Source: Streptomyces acidicola (GTDB lineage: Bacteria > Actinomycetota > Actinomycetes > Streptomycetales > Streptomycetaceae). From it: DNA of 64,000 bases. Positions 50,425-57,908 of the stretch are shown piece after piece. The notes below the pieces were generated by a model. The model searched no databases. It was not told the DNA's origin and saw only the letters and a list, made by a program, of their open reading frames with translations. The translations under genes were made by a program, and so were the position numbers. The DNA lies in contig NZ_VMNX01000003.1 in NCBI RefSeq assembly GCF_009377235.1, positions 1 through 64,000 of the forward strand, read 5' to 3'. The stretch's first letter is position 1, and the number at the start of each line of letters is the position of its first letter.

Positions 50425-50739
50425 ATGGACGGTCGACGGACGCCCGTACGCATGGTCGAAGCGATCCGTGAAGAGCTGCGGAAGGTGCCGGAGCCGTGCG
50501 GGCTGCTGATGCGCACCCCGATGGACATCTGCCGGATGGGCCTGGTCGAGGACGTCCGCTACGAGGCGGGCCGGGCTCGGATCACCCTGGTCCTCACCGA
50601 CATGTCATGCGTCCACTTCGGTGGCATGCGTCGCTACATCACGGACGTGCTGCTCGAACTCCCCGAGGTCGAGGCCGTCGACGTGGTCCTCTCACGGACG
50701 GCTCTCTGGACTCCGGACCGCATGGCGCAGCGCCATTGA
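50425..50739 (+). CDS. Small MIP18/PaaD-like (DUF59) protein
   Basis: A 104-residue protein with an alpha-beta fold: MDICRMGLVEDVRYEAGRARITL, VLTDMSCVHFGGMRRYI, ELPEVEAVDVVLSR. DUF59 proteins help assemble or transfer Fe-S clusters; PaaD is an example next to an oxygenase. Start is ATG 50425 or GTG 50419, which overlaps the amidohydrolase stop. It might supply clusters to the Rieske, ferredoxin or amidohydrolase proteins; this is inference. Confidence 0.7.
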   Translation: MDGRRTPVRMVEAIREELRKVPEPCGLLMRTPMDICRMGLVEDVRYEAGRARITLVLTDMSCVHFGGMRRYITDVLLELPEVEAVDVVLSRTALWTPDRMAQRH

Positions 50740-50765
50740 CAGCTTCCGAGGCTCAATCCTAGCTT

Positions 50766-50781
50766 ACAAACAACCGTTTGT
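50766..50781 (+). promoter_or_regulatory. TetR operator, site 7 (P450 operon)
   Basis: ACAAACAACCGTTTGT, 53 bp before the P450 start. Confidence 0.82.
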
Positions 50782-50833
50782 TCGCCAGAGCCGCCGAGGC
50801 GTGCTCACCACCGATCTCACTGGAGGTTCCCGC

Positions 50834-52048
50834 GTGGAGACCGATCGGTTCGGACGGGACATCGAGACGGACTTCGACATCGACGACCCCGCCTTCAACG
50901 AGCACTTCTACGACGTACTGGACACGATGGTGGCAAGGTGCCCCGTCGCCCACAGCAAGGTCGGTAAGGGATACTCGCTGCTCAACCGTTACGAGGACGT
51001 CCGCCGAGCCGGACAGGACTGGCGGACCTTCAGCAGTGCCAAGGGTTTCCAGCCCAACCGCCCGGAGGGCATGCCCTATCTCTATCCCGAGGAGTCCGAC
51101 CCTCCGCGTCACACCGATTGGCGCCGCGCGCTCAATCCGTTCTTCGCCCCGAACGCCGTCAAGGAGTTCGAAGGGCAGATCCGGGCCGACGCCAACGACC
51201 TCATCGACGCCTTCGCCGACCGCGGCACCTGCGAGTTCATCCACGATTTCGCCGCGCAACTCCCGGGCCGAGCGTTCTTCAAGAACCTCATCGGCGTGCC
51301 CGTGGACGACCTCGCCATGCTGGTGGAGGCGATGGACGCCGGCACCTATGGTCCCGTCGAGGAGCGGGCGGCGTCCTTCGGGCGGGCCATCGACTACCTC
51401 GGTGACTTTCTGGCCAGGCGGCGGGACGAACCGCCGCGCGGTGATCTCGTCGACCTGATCGCCGGGGGCGTCGAGCACGACGGTGAACCCTGCTCCTGGG
51501 AGGAGCGGGTCAGCGTCATCACCGACCTGACCTTCGGCGGCATCGCGACCACGACCTTCGTCATGGCGGGCGCGCTGCTGCATCTGGCGACCCATCCGAA
51601 GGACCGCGAGACCCTGGTCCGCGAGCCGAGCCGCATCCCGAACGCGGTCGAGGAGTTCGTCCGCTACTACCCGCCGGTGGTCGCCCTCGGACGGACGGTG
51701 ACCAAGGACGTCGAGATCGCCGGGCACCGGTTCGAGGAAGGGGACTTCGTCCTGCTGAACTACGCGGCGGCCTCCCGTGATCCCGATGCCCTCGACCGGC
51801 CCGCCGAGCTGGACATCAACCGCGAGAGCATTCTGCACACGGCCTTCGGCGTGGGCCCGCACCGATGCATCGGCTCGAACCTGGCCCGGCTCGAACTCCG
51901 GGTCGTGCTGGAGGAGTTCCTCCGCCGGATCCCCGACTTCGCCCTCAAGGAGGACACCACGCCGGAGTACGAGACCGGAGTGCTGCGCACGATGACATCG
52001 CTGCACCTGGTGTTCCCCGGCGGACGGACGGAAGGCGACGCCCGATGA
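50834..52048 (+). CDS. Cytochrome P450 (class I)
   Basis: A 404-residue P450. The I-helix reads FGGIATTTF, where the usual acidic residue of (A/G)GxD/E-T-T is Ala. The ExxR motif is EEFVRY and the haem loop FGVGPHRCIGSNLARLEL. GTG 50834 has TGGAGG 7 bases upstream. The ferredoxin gene overlaps its stop (ATGA), a bacterial three-component system with the reductase at 40129-41337. In this island it is the best candidate for the first hydroxylation of a bicyclic ketone, as in camphor degradation. Confidence 0.9.
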   Translation: METDRFGRDIETDFDIDDPAFNEHFYDVLDTMVARCPVAHSKVGKGYSLLNRYEDVRRAGQDWRTFSSAKGFQPNRPEGMPYLYPEESDPPRHTDWRRALNPFFAPNAVKEFEGQIRADANDLIDAFADRGTCEFIHDFAAQLPGRAFFKNLIGVPVDDLAMLVEAMDAGTYGPVEERAASFGRAIDYLGDFLARRRDEPPRGDLVDLIAGGVEHDGEPCSWEERVSVITDLTFGGIATTTFVMAGALLHLATHPKDRETLVREPSRIPNAVEEFVRYYPPVVALGRTVTKDVEIAGHRFEEGDFVLLNYAAASRDPDALDRPAELDINRESILHTAFGVGPHRCIGSNLARLELRVVLEEFLRRIPDFALKEDTTPEYETGVLRTMTSLHLVFPGGRTEGDAR

Positions 52049-52242
52049 AATACACCGTCGACGGTTCCCTGTGCACGGGACACGGCCGTTGCTACACCGT
52101 GGCGCCGACCGTCTATGCCCCGGACGACGAGGGGTACAACCTGCGCCGCGGTGACAGCGTCGAGGTGTCGCCCGGCCAGGACGGAGATGCCAGGCGCGGT
52201 GCGCGAGTCTGTCCCGAGCGCGCCATCGAACTGGCCGAGTGA
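52045..52242 (+). CDS. 3Fe-4S ferredoxin paired with the P450
   Basis: A 65-residue ferredoxin with CTGHGRC (Cys10, Cys16) and Cys56 followed by Pro, giving a 3Fe-4S cluster. ATG overlaps the P450 stop. It is the probable direct electron donor to the P450 and is distinct from the ferredoxin at 46213-46413. Confidence 0.9.
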   Translation: MKYTVDGSLCTGHGRCYTVAPTVYAPDDEGYNLRRGDSVEVSPGQDGDARRGARVCPERAIELAE

Positions 52243-52270
52243 CGTCAGAACCGGCCGAGTGACGTCCGCG

Positions 52271-52319
52271 GGACGCAGAGCGGCGGCCGCGTGCACACGC
52301 AGGATGCCGCTCTGCGTCC
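52271..52319. terminator. Perfect 14-bp hairpin between convergent ferredoxin and SDR genes
   Basis: GGACGCAGAGCGGC (52271-52284) is fully complementary to 52306-52319 with a 21-base loop. It separates the P450 operon from the converging SDR gene and should stop both. Confidence 0.8.
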
Positions 52320-52337
52320 GGGGCTGGGAAGCGGGCT

Positions 52338-53102
52338 CTACTGCGCGGTCCAGCCCCCGTCCACGGTGAACACCTGCCCTGTGACGAAGTCGCTGCCGGG
52401 TCCGAGCAGGTAGACGATCATGTTCCCGATGTCCTCGGGCTCGCCGATGCGGCCCGCCGGTGTCGCCGCCTTGACCGCGGTCATCAGCTCAGGAGTGACA
52501 TCGCCGTGCATCGGAGTGCGGATGACGCCCGGGGCGACCACGTTCACCTGGACGCTCTCGGCCGCGTACGACACGGCGACCTGGCGTGACATCGCGATCA
52601 CACCGCCCTTCGCGGCCGAATAGGCCAGCACGTCGGGCATGCCGATGAGGCCTGCCGTGGACGCCACGTTCACGACCTTGCCGGCACCGGCATCGAGAAA
52701 GTGACGGATGACCGCCCTCATACCGAGCCACGGCCCCTTGAGGTCCACCGCGATGAGACGGTCCCATCCTTCCTCGGTCTGACTGAGCAGGGTGTCCGTG
52801 TTGGAGACGATGCCGGCGATGTTGGCCAGTCCGTCGAGCCGCCCGCGTGCGGACAGGACGTTGCCCACGGCGCTCTCCCACGCTCCGGCGTCGGTGATGT
52901 CGAGGTTCAGTGCTTCCGCCTCGCCGCCGGACTCGCCGATGGCGGCCACGGTCTCGTCCTGCCCCTTGATGTCGGCGGCGAAGACGAACGCCCCTCCGGC
53001 GGACGCGAGCAGTGCCGTTGCGCGCCCGATTCCGGAGCCGGCCCCGGTGATGAGAACCGTCCGTCCGTCAAGGAGACCTGTCTGTTGTGCGCTCGCAGTC
53101 AC
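52338..53102 (-). CDS. Short-chain dehydrogenase (candidate hydroxyketone dehydrogenase)
   Basis: A 254-residue classical SDR: TGAGSGIG (residues 20-27), NIAG, catalytic Ser in NVASTAG and YSAAK, C-terminal FVTGQVFTVDGG. GTG 53102 is the start. It is the only SDR in the regulon. It sits beside the P450 operon, so it is the best candidate to oxidise the P450's alcohol product to the diketone needed by the beta-diketone hydrolase. Substrate is inferred from context. Confidence 0.85.
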   Translation of the reverse strand: MTASAQQTGLLDGRTVLITGAGSGIGRATALLASAGGAFVFAADIKGQDETVAAIGESGGEAEALNLDITDAGAWESAVGNVLSARGRLDGLANIAGIVSNTDTLLSQTEEGWDRLIAVDLKGPWLGMRAVIRHFLDAGAGKVVNVASTAGLIGMPDVLAYSAAKGGVIAMSRQVAVSYAAESVQVNVVAPGVIRTPMHGDVTPELMTAVKAATPAGRIGEPEDIGNMIVYLLGPGSDFVTGQVFTVDGGWTAQ

Positions 53103-53192
53103 GACCTGCTCCCTCTGCTAGGCCAAACCTGTCACGGCGGTGAGCGGAACCTGCCGGTCGCGGTCGGTTCCCCGCCACGTGCGCACGCTAGA

Positions 53193-53208
53193 ACAAACAG
53201 TTGTTTGC
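53193..53208 (-). promoter_or_regulatory. TetR operator, site 8 (SDR)
   Basis: ACAAACAGTTGTTTGC, 91 bp upstream of the SDR start, in the divergent region shared with the membrane-protein operon. Confidence 0.8.
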
Positions 53209-53270
53209 TGCAAGCTGGCGTGTGTCGTGCGAGCTTATTGACGTCTCTGACGGGCGAGGTTACCTTCCGA

Positions 53271-53286
53271 ACAATCACTTGTTTGT
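53271..53286 (+). promoter_or_regulatory. TetR operator, site 9 (membrane-protein operon)
   Basis: ACAATCACTTGTTTGT, 41 bp before the start at 53327. Together with site 8 it occupies the divergent intergenic region. Confidence 0.8.
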
Positions 53287-53326
53287 TATTCCGCATGCAC
53301 ATCGATCGAGTGGAAGGGAGAACCGC

Positions 53327-54127
53327 GTGGCCACCTCTGAAGTTGGCACACCCCCCGCAGGAGGGGTTCCGGGTGTTTCCGACCCGGCCAGGACCGAGCG
53401 TCAGCACATGAACCGCACCGCACAACTCCTGATCGCGTGGTGCGGGCCGGCCATGGTGATCCTGTTCGTGATCGGAAGCGTCTGGCTGGCCCGGTACTTC
53501 CCGCCGGCGATTCACCCGAGTGACTCCGCCGAGCAGGTCGCGCGCTACTACCAGGACCACTCCACCGCCATCCGTTGGGGGCTCGTCTTCTCCACCGTGG
53601 CGTATGCGCTCATGGGCGTCTGGGGGGTCTGTGTGGCCGTTCAGACCAGGCGCAAGGAAGGCGTCTTCCCGGTTCTGACGTACGTCCAGCTCACCTGCAT
53701 GGCGGCGGGTACGGCACAGATCGTCGTGAACTGCGGCCTGTGGGCGACGGCTGCCTTCCGCGCCGGCGAGGTGTCGCCCGAGATCACGCAGGCGTTCAAC
53801 GACGCGGCGTACATCATCCTGCTCGGCACATGGCCGCCGTTCACCATCTGGGCCATCGCCGTCGGTCTCAACGTCCTCCTGGACAAGTCCGGTCACCCCG
53901 TGTTCCCGCGCTGGACGGGCTACTTCAGCATCTGGGCAGGGGTTGGCTTCATCCCCGGTGGTACCGTCTGGTTCTTCAAGAGCGGCCCCTTCGGCTGGAC
54001 GGGCGTGGTGTGCCTCTGGGTGCCGTTCGTCGTCTTCGGTGCCTGGGTGCTCTACTTCAGCTACCTGGCGATGCGGAACGTACGGTCGGGCTTCGTCCAC
54101 GAACAGCAACTCGCCGCCGGCTCATGA
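53327..54127 (+). CDS. Six-helix membrane protein of unknown function
   Basis: A 266-residue protein with a 35-residue cytoplasmic N-terminus and six hydrophobic helices (starting LLIAWCGPAMVILFVIGSVW). I do not recognise the family. GTG 53327 has AAGGGAG upstream. Its gene overlaps a cytochrome oxidase III-like gene (ATGA), followed by a subunit IV-like gene. It is controlled by an island operator, so it should matter for the pathway: substrate entry, a membrane redox complex, or protection from reactive oxygen are possible. Confidence 0.7.
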   Translation: MATSEVGTPPAGGVPGVSDPARTERQHMNRTAQLLIAWCGPAMVILFVIGSVWLARYFPPAIHPSDSAEQVARYYQDHSTAIRWGLVFSTVAYALMGVWGVCVAVQTRRKEGVFPVLTYVQLTCMAAGTAQIVVNCGLWATAAFRAGEVSPEITQAFNDAAYIILLGTWPPFTIWAIAVGLNVLLDKSGHPVFPRWTGYFSIWAGVGFIPGGTVWFFKSGPFGWTGVVCLWVPFVVFGAWVLYFSYLAMRNVRSGFVHEQQLAAGS

Positions 54128-54768
54128 CAGATGACGTACGACGGTCCGCGGACCTCTTCGTGGACCCGTTCTCCGCATTACCCCGGGAGGCGCCCGTCGA
54201 GCGCCCCCCGGGGCGCTTCAAGGTGCCCGGTGAGGCGGGCATCTGGGTCTTCATCTTCGGAGACCTGCTCCTCTTCTCCCTGTTCTTCGGTGTGCTGGTA
54301 CACGAGCGATCCCGAGATCCGGAGCTCTACGAACTGGGCAGGAGCGGTCTGAACCTGTCGTTCGGAGCGATGAACACCCTCCTGCTGCTGACGGGTTCGC
54401 TGTTCGTCGTGCGCGGACTCGAAGCGCTGCGCCGGGGGGATTCGAAGCGCGGTGCACGGATGATTCTGGCGACCATGGCGTGCGGCCTGTGCTTCGTCAT
54501 CGACAAGTGCGTTGAGTACGCGACCGAGGTGGGTGCCGGGCATACGCCGTCCTCCAACTCGTTCTACATGTACTACTTCGTCTTCACCGGAATCCATCTG
54601 CTGCATCTGCTTCTCGGAATGGCCGCACTGGCGATCATGTACCGGCTGGCCCGCGCACCGCGTACCACTGCTGGGAACCTGCGCCTTCTGGAGGCTGGAG
54701 CCTGCTACTGGCATCTGGTCGACGTGCTGTGGATCGTTCTCTTCGCTCTTCTGTACCTCATGAGGTGA
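54124..54768 (+). CDS. Cytochrome c oxidase subunit III/NorE-like protein
   Basis: A 214-residue membrane protein with five helices. WVFIFGDLLLFSLFFGVL, NTLLLLTGSLFVVRGLEALRRG, FTGIHLLHLLLGMAAL and the C-terminal YWHLVDVLWIVLFALLYL are hallmark COX3/NorE segments. No catalytic subunit I or II is in the window. Start ATG overlaps the upstream gene. It may belong to a NorE-type accessory set. Confidence 0.85.
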   Translation: MTDDVRRSADLFVDPFSALPREAPVERPPGRFKVPGEAGIWVFIFGDLLLFSLFFGVLVHERSRDPELYELGRSGLNLSFGAMNTLLLLTGSLFVVRGLEALRRGDSKRGARMILATMACGLCFVIDKCVEYATEVGAGHTPSSNSFYMYYFVFTGIHLLHLLLGMAALAIMYRLARAPRTTAGNLRLLEAGACYWHLVDVLWIVLFALLYLMR

Positions 54769-54772
54769 TCAC

Positions 54773-55057
54773 TTGCCGACACTCGCCGAGCAGCCCGTCC
54801 GCACAGCACCCACCGGCCTCGTCTGGGCAGTCCTGGTGACGGCAACCGCCATCTCCTGGTACTTGGGGGACGGCCACGGAGCCAGGAACGCCGCCACCGT
54901 ACTGGTTCTGGTCGTGGCGTTCGGAAAGGTGTACCTGGTCGGCCGTTACTTCATGGAACTACGGGAAGCGCCGCGCGCACTGCTTCTGCTGTTCACCGGC
55001 TGGACCGTAGCGGTGTGTGCCGTACTTGTGGGCATGTACCTCACATCCGAGACGTGA
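54773..55057 (+). CDS. Cytochrome oxidase subunit IV-like small membrane protein
   Basis: A 94-residue protein with three hydrophobic helices: VWAVLVTATAISWYLG, VLVLVVAFGKVYLVGRYFMELREAP and LLFTGWTVAVCAVLVGMYL. This matches the COX4/prokaryotic subunit IV family. TTG 54773 is preceded by GAGGTG. It is last in the operon with the COX3-like gene. No catalytic subunit accompanies it. Confidence 0.75.
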   Translation: MPTLAEQPVRTAPTGLVWAVLVTATAISWYLGDGHGARNAATVLVLVVAFGKVYLVGRYFMELREAPRALLLLFTGWTVAVCAVLVGMYLTSET

Positions 55058-55534
55058 GGAGCACGTTCAAGCCCCGCCCGGCTCGCCGCCGCGCGGGGTC
55101 TCGATTCGCCGTTATGTGGCAGGTCGGCGATCAGCCCGGGTAGGGCTCCCCGCTCCCCCCGGTGCGATGAGCCACACGGCCAGCAGTGAGTACCCGGCTG
55201 TTCGGGCCTCATGTCGTACCCACTCGGCCACCAGCACTCTCGTGCAGGAGACGGTCGCCGGAATGCCCAGCCCCCATTCCGGCACCGGCCATGACGACGA
55301 AGCCCGGCCAGTCCACCGCAGGCGCGGCGGTCACCAGCAGGACACCGCAGGCTGCGCAGGCCGTGCCTGCGGCCGCGTCGCCCGGTTCTTCCTTATGTGG
55401 AGCTGCTGACTAGGCTTCTGTCGCCTGGCATGTACTCACTCGTCAGTGATGCGTTCGTCCCCCCTCCTTGATTCCTCTGCTGCAGGCGGATGTCTGGGAC
55501 CACGAAGCGGTGGCTGGGGCAGCGCGGGCGCGGA
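55058..55534. other. Gene-poor interval with a possible MFS remnant
   Basis: This stretch lies between the island and the IS element. On the minus strand around 55262-55400 the frame reads GTACAACGVLLVTAAPA and WPGFVVMAGAGMGAG, reminiscent of helices of an MFS permease, but without start, stop or flanking homology. Nothing else is supported. Confidence 0.35.
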
Positions 55535-55607
55535 GGGCCCTCACCCCTGATCTTGGACACTCGAGATAGTGGATCTTGAGGATCTGAGAGATGGACGTGT
55601 CGTGGTC

Positions 55608-55916
55608 ATGAAGCACTACTCCGCCGAGTTCAAGGCGGATGCGGTCGCGTTGTACGAGTCGCGGCCGGAAGCGACGATCAAGCAGGTCGCCACTGACCTG
55701 GGGGTCAACGCGGAGACGCTGCGGAACTGGGTCCGGGCGGCCGGCTCCAGCCGCCCGCGGGGCCGCCGTTCGGCCGCCCCGTCTTCAGCCTCGGTGGTGC
55801 CCTCGGCTCTGGAAGCCGAGGTCGCTGCCCTGCGGCGGGAGAACGCCGAGCTGAAGAAGGAACGCGAGATCCTGCGCAAGGCGGCCCGCTATTTCGCGGC
55901 GGAGACGGGCTGGTGA
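55608..55916 (+). CDS. IS3 orfA (transposase DNA-binding subunit)
   Basis: A 102-residue protein: helix-turn-helix in KQVATDLGVNAETLRNWVRAAG and a C-terminal leucine-zipper-like coil (LEAEVAALRRENAELKKE). It binds the terminal repeats. ATG 55608 is the likely start; a GTG at 55569 is also in frame. It overlaps orfB by GTGA. Confidence 0.85.
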   Translation: MKHYSAEFKADAVALYESRPEATIKQVATDLGVNAETLRNWVRAAGSSRPRGRRSAAPSSASVVPSALEAEVAALRRENAELKKEREILRKAARYFAAETGW

Positions 55917-56812
55917 ACCGCTGCCAGTTCGTTGAGGACCACCAGCGCCGATACGGCGTGAAGCGGTTGTGCCGTGTCCTGGGCCTGGCCCGGTCGACCT
56001 TCTACTACTGGCGCCGGACGGCGTCGCTGCGGGCGGCCCGGCAAGCGGCCGACGCAAGGCTCGCCGCCCGGATACGCACTGTCCACCGAGCCTCGGACGG
56101 CACCTACGGTGTCCCGAGGATCACCGCCGAACTCCGCGACGGAGGTGAGGTGGTGAACCACAAACGCGTCGCCCGGGTCATGAACGCCATCGGGCTGGCC
56201 GGGCTCCGTCTGCGCCGCCGGCACCGCACCACCATCCCCGACCTCACGTCCACGAAGGTTCCCGACCTGATCAGCCGCGACTTCACGGCCACCGAGGTCA
56301 ACACCAAGTACGTCGGCGACATCACCTATCTGCCGCTGAGCGGCGGAACGTTCCGCTACCTGGCGACCGTGATCGACCTCGCCTCGCGGCGCCTGGCGGG
56401 GCGGGCGATCGCCGACCACATGCGGGCCGGCCTCGTCATCGACGCCCTGCATGCGGCCGAGCGGACCCGCGGCAGTCTCGTCGGCGCCATTTTCCACAGC
56501 GATCACGGGGCCCAGTACTGCAGCCGGGCCTTCGCCGACGCCTGCCGCGAGGCGGGCGTCACCCAGTCCATGAGCGCTGTCGGCTCCAGCGCGGACAACG
56601 CACTCGCCGAGTCGTTCAACGCCACCTGCAAACGGGAGACCCTCCAAGGCCGCCGGGCCTGGGACACCGAGCGTGAGGCCCACCTGGACCTCTTCCGCTG
56701 GCTGCACCGCTACAACACCGTCCGACGCCACTCTCGCCTCGGACATTGCAGCCCGATCGCCTACGAGCAAGCACTCCGAACAACATCAACTACCCTGGCC
56801 GAAGCCGCATAA
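55913..56812 (+). CDS. IS3 orfB (DDE integrase subunit)
   Basis: A 299-residue rve-type integrase. HTH_21 lies in the N-terminus (YGVPRITAEL), then the DDE triad: Asp in YVGDITYLPL, Asp in FHSDHGAQY and Glu in NALAESFNATCKRE, with the expected D-D-35-E spacing. The full-length frame suggests the element could still be active. GTG start overlaps orfA. Confidence 0.9.
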   Translation: MNRCQFVEDHQRRYGVKRLCRVLGLARSTFYYWRRTASLRAARQAADARLAARIRTVHRASDGTYGVPRITAELRDGGEVVNHKRVARVMNAIGLAGLRLRRRHRTTIPDLTSTKVPDLISRDFTATEVNTKYVGDITYLPLSGGTFRYLATVIDLASRRLAGRAIADHMRAGLVIDALHAAERTRGSLVGAIFHSDHGAQYCSRAFADACREAGVTQSMSAVGSSADNALAESFNATCKRETLQGRRAWDTEREAHLDLFRWLHRYNTVRRHSRLGHCSPIAYEQALRTTSTTLAEAA

Positions 56813-57009
56813 CCCGTGTTCAGGATCAGGGGTGAAGGCCCGACCAGTTGCTGGGGGAAGCCTTGGTCGGTTCAACACGGTTGCACGTCAGCTCCCACCT
56901 GTGTCCTGGGAAGCGACCGGACGCAGAAGGAGCGCAAAGGAGCACAGTGGAAGGTGGGGGGTGAACCGTCGTCCGCTGCGCCATGCGCAGGCAGGAAGGA
57001 GCCGCGACG

Positions 57010-57723
57010 ATGACTACCCAGCACAGCACGGTCAGCGAGGTGATGACGCGCGATGTCGTCACCGTCCGCCCGGACACCCCGTTCAAGGATATCACCTCGG
57101 TCCTGTCCAGCCACGGCATCAGCGCCGTGCCCGTGGCCGACGCGCATGGTGCGCCGATGGGGCTCGTGTCCGAAGCCGACTTGCTCCGTAAGCAGGCCGA
57201 ACAGCCCGCCGGTGGGCAGGCGGCTCCGCCCGGATGGCCCCGCGAGAAGGCCAAGGCACGCGCGGAGAACGCCGCCGGGCTGATGACCACCCCCGTCGTC
57301 ACCGCTCACGCCGACTGGACGGTCGCGCAGGCGGCCCGCGAGATGGACCGCCACCGGGTCAAGCGGCTGCTGGTCGTGGACGAGGCCGACCACATCACCG
57401 GCATCGTCAGCCGCTCGGACCTGCTCCACGTCTACCTGCGCCCCGACGAGGAGATCCGCGAGGAGATACGTGCCGACGTGCTGAAAGGGATGTTGCGGCT
57501 GGGTGGAGACGAAGTACAGGTCCAGGTCCACGACGGTGTCGTCACGCTGCGCGGCGAGGTCGAGAACCACAGCACCGCCCAGATCGCCGAACGGCTCGCC
57601 AGGGGAGTGGAGGGCGTGGTCACGATCAGGCCGCTGATCGACTACGCCATCGACGACAGGGCCGCAGAGGACCAACGACAGCCGGGCATCGAGGCCACCG
57701 ATCCGCGACGCCGTTCCGTGTAG
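57010..57723 (+). CDS. CBS-domain protein with C-terminal BON domain
   Basis: A 237-residue protein. CBS 1 is near residues 8-65 (SEVMTRDVVTVRPDTPFKDI) and CBS 2 near 90-150 (MTTPVVTAHADWTVAQAAREM, RLLVVDEADHITGIVSRSDLL). The C-terminal third is BON-like (VQVHDGVVTLRGEVENHS). CBS pairs bind adenosine nucleotides and BON domains often contact membranes or phospholipid. AAGGAG lies 8 bases before ATG 57010. No linked enzyme is present. Confidence 0.88.
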   Translation: MTTQHSTVSEVMTRDVVTVRPDTPFKDITSVLSSHGISAVPVADAHGAPMGLVSEADLLRKQAEQPAGGQAAPPGWPREKAKARAENAAGLMTTPVVTAHADWTVAQAAREMDRHRVKRLLVVDEADHITGIVSRSDLLHVYLRPDEEIREEIRADVLKGMLRLGGDEVQVQVHDGVVTLRGEVENHSTAQIAERLARGVEGVVTIRPLIDYAIDDRAAEDQRQPGIEATDPRRRSV

Positions 57724-57748
57724 ACCCCGTTCCATGTAGGGGGTCCTA
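57721..57748 (+). terminator. Hairpin after the CBS-BON gene
   Basis: TAGACCCC pairs with GGGGTCCTA around the stop codon, one bulge. A second small CCCC/GGGG hairpin follows at 57756-57768. Together they make a likely terminator. Confidence 0.5.
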
Positions 57749-57908
57749 CGTGCGATCCCCGCAGGGGACCGGGCGTGCGCGCAGGCGTCCGGCCCACGTC
57801 GTCGAGTGGTCGCGCCCGGCGCCGGCGCTGTCGTTGTCGCTGTCGTTTCACGGCCGTGTCGGCGGGTACTCGAATCGCCCTCCAGCGCCGGAAGGGCAGG
57901 CGAGATCC

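Larger units (their letters stand above)
55535..56841 (+). mobile_element. IS3-family insertion sequence
   Basis: A 1307-bp element with imperfect terminal inverted repeats at 55535-55560 and 56816-56841 (26 bp, three mismatches; core TCACCCCTGATC). It carries orfA and orfB with a GTGA overlap rather than an obvious slippery frameshift site. I found no clear 3-4 bp target duplication (GGA left, GAC right), which may mean later rearrangement or a mis-set end. Confidence 0.85.

Noticed and set aside
53327-55057. A complete terminal oxidase operon
   Set aside because: No subunit I or II with haem/copper ligands is encoded; only subunit III- and IV-like proteins and one unknown protein.
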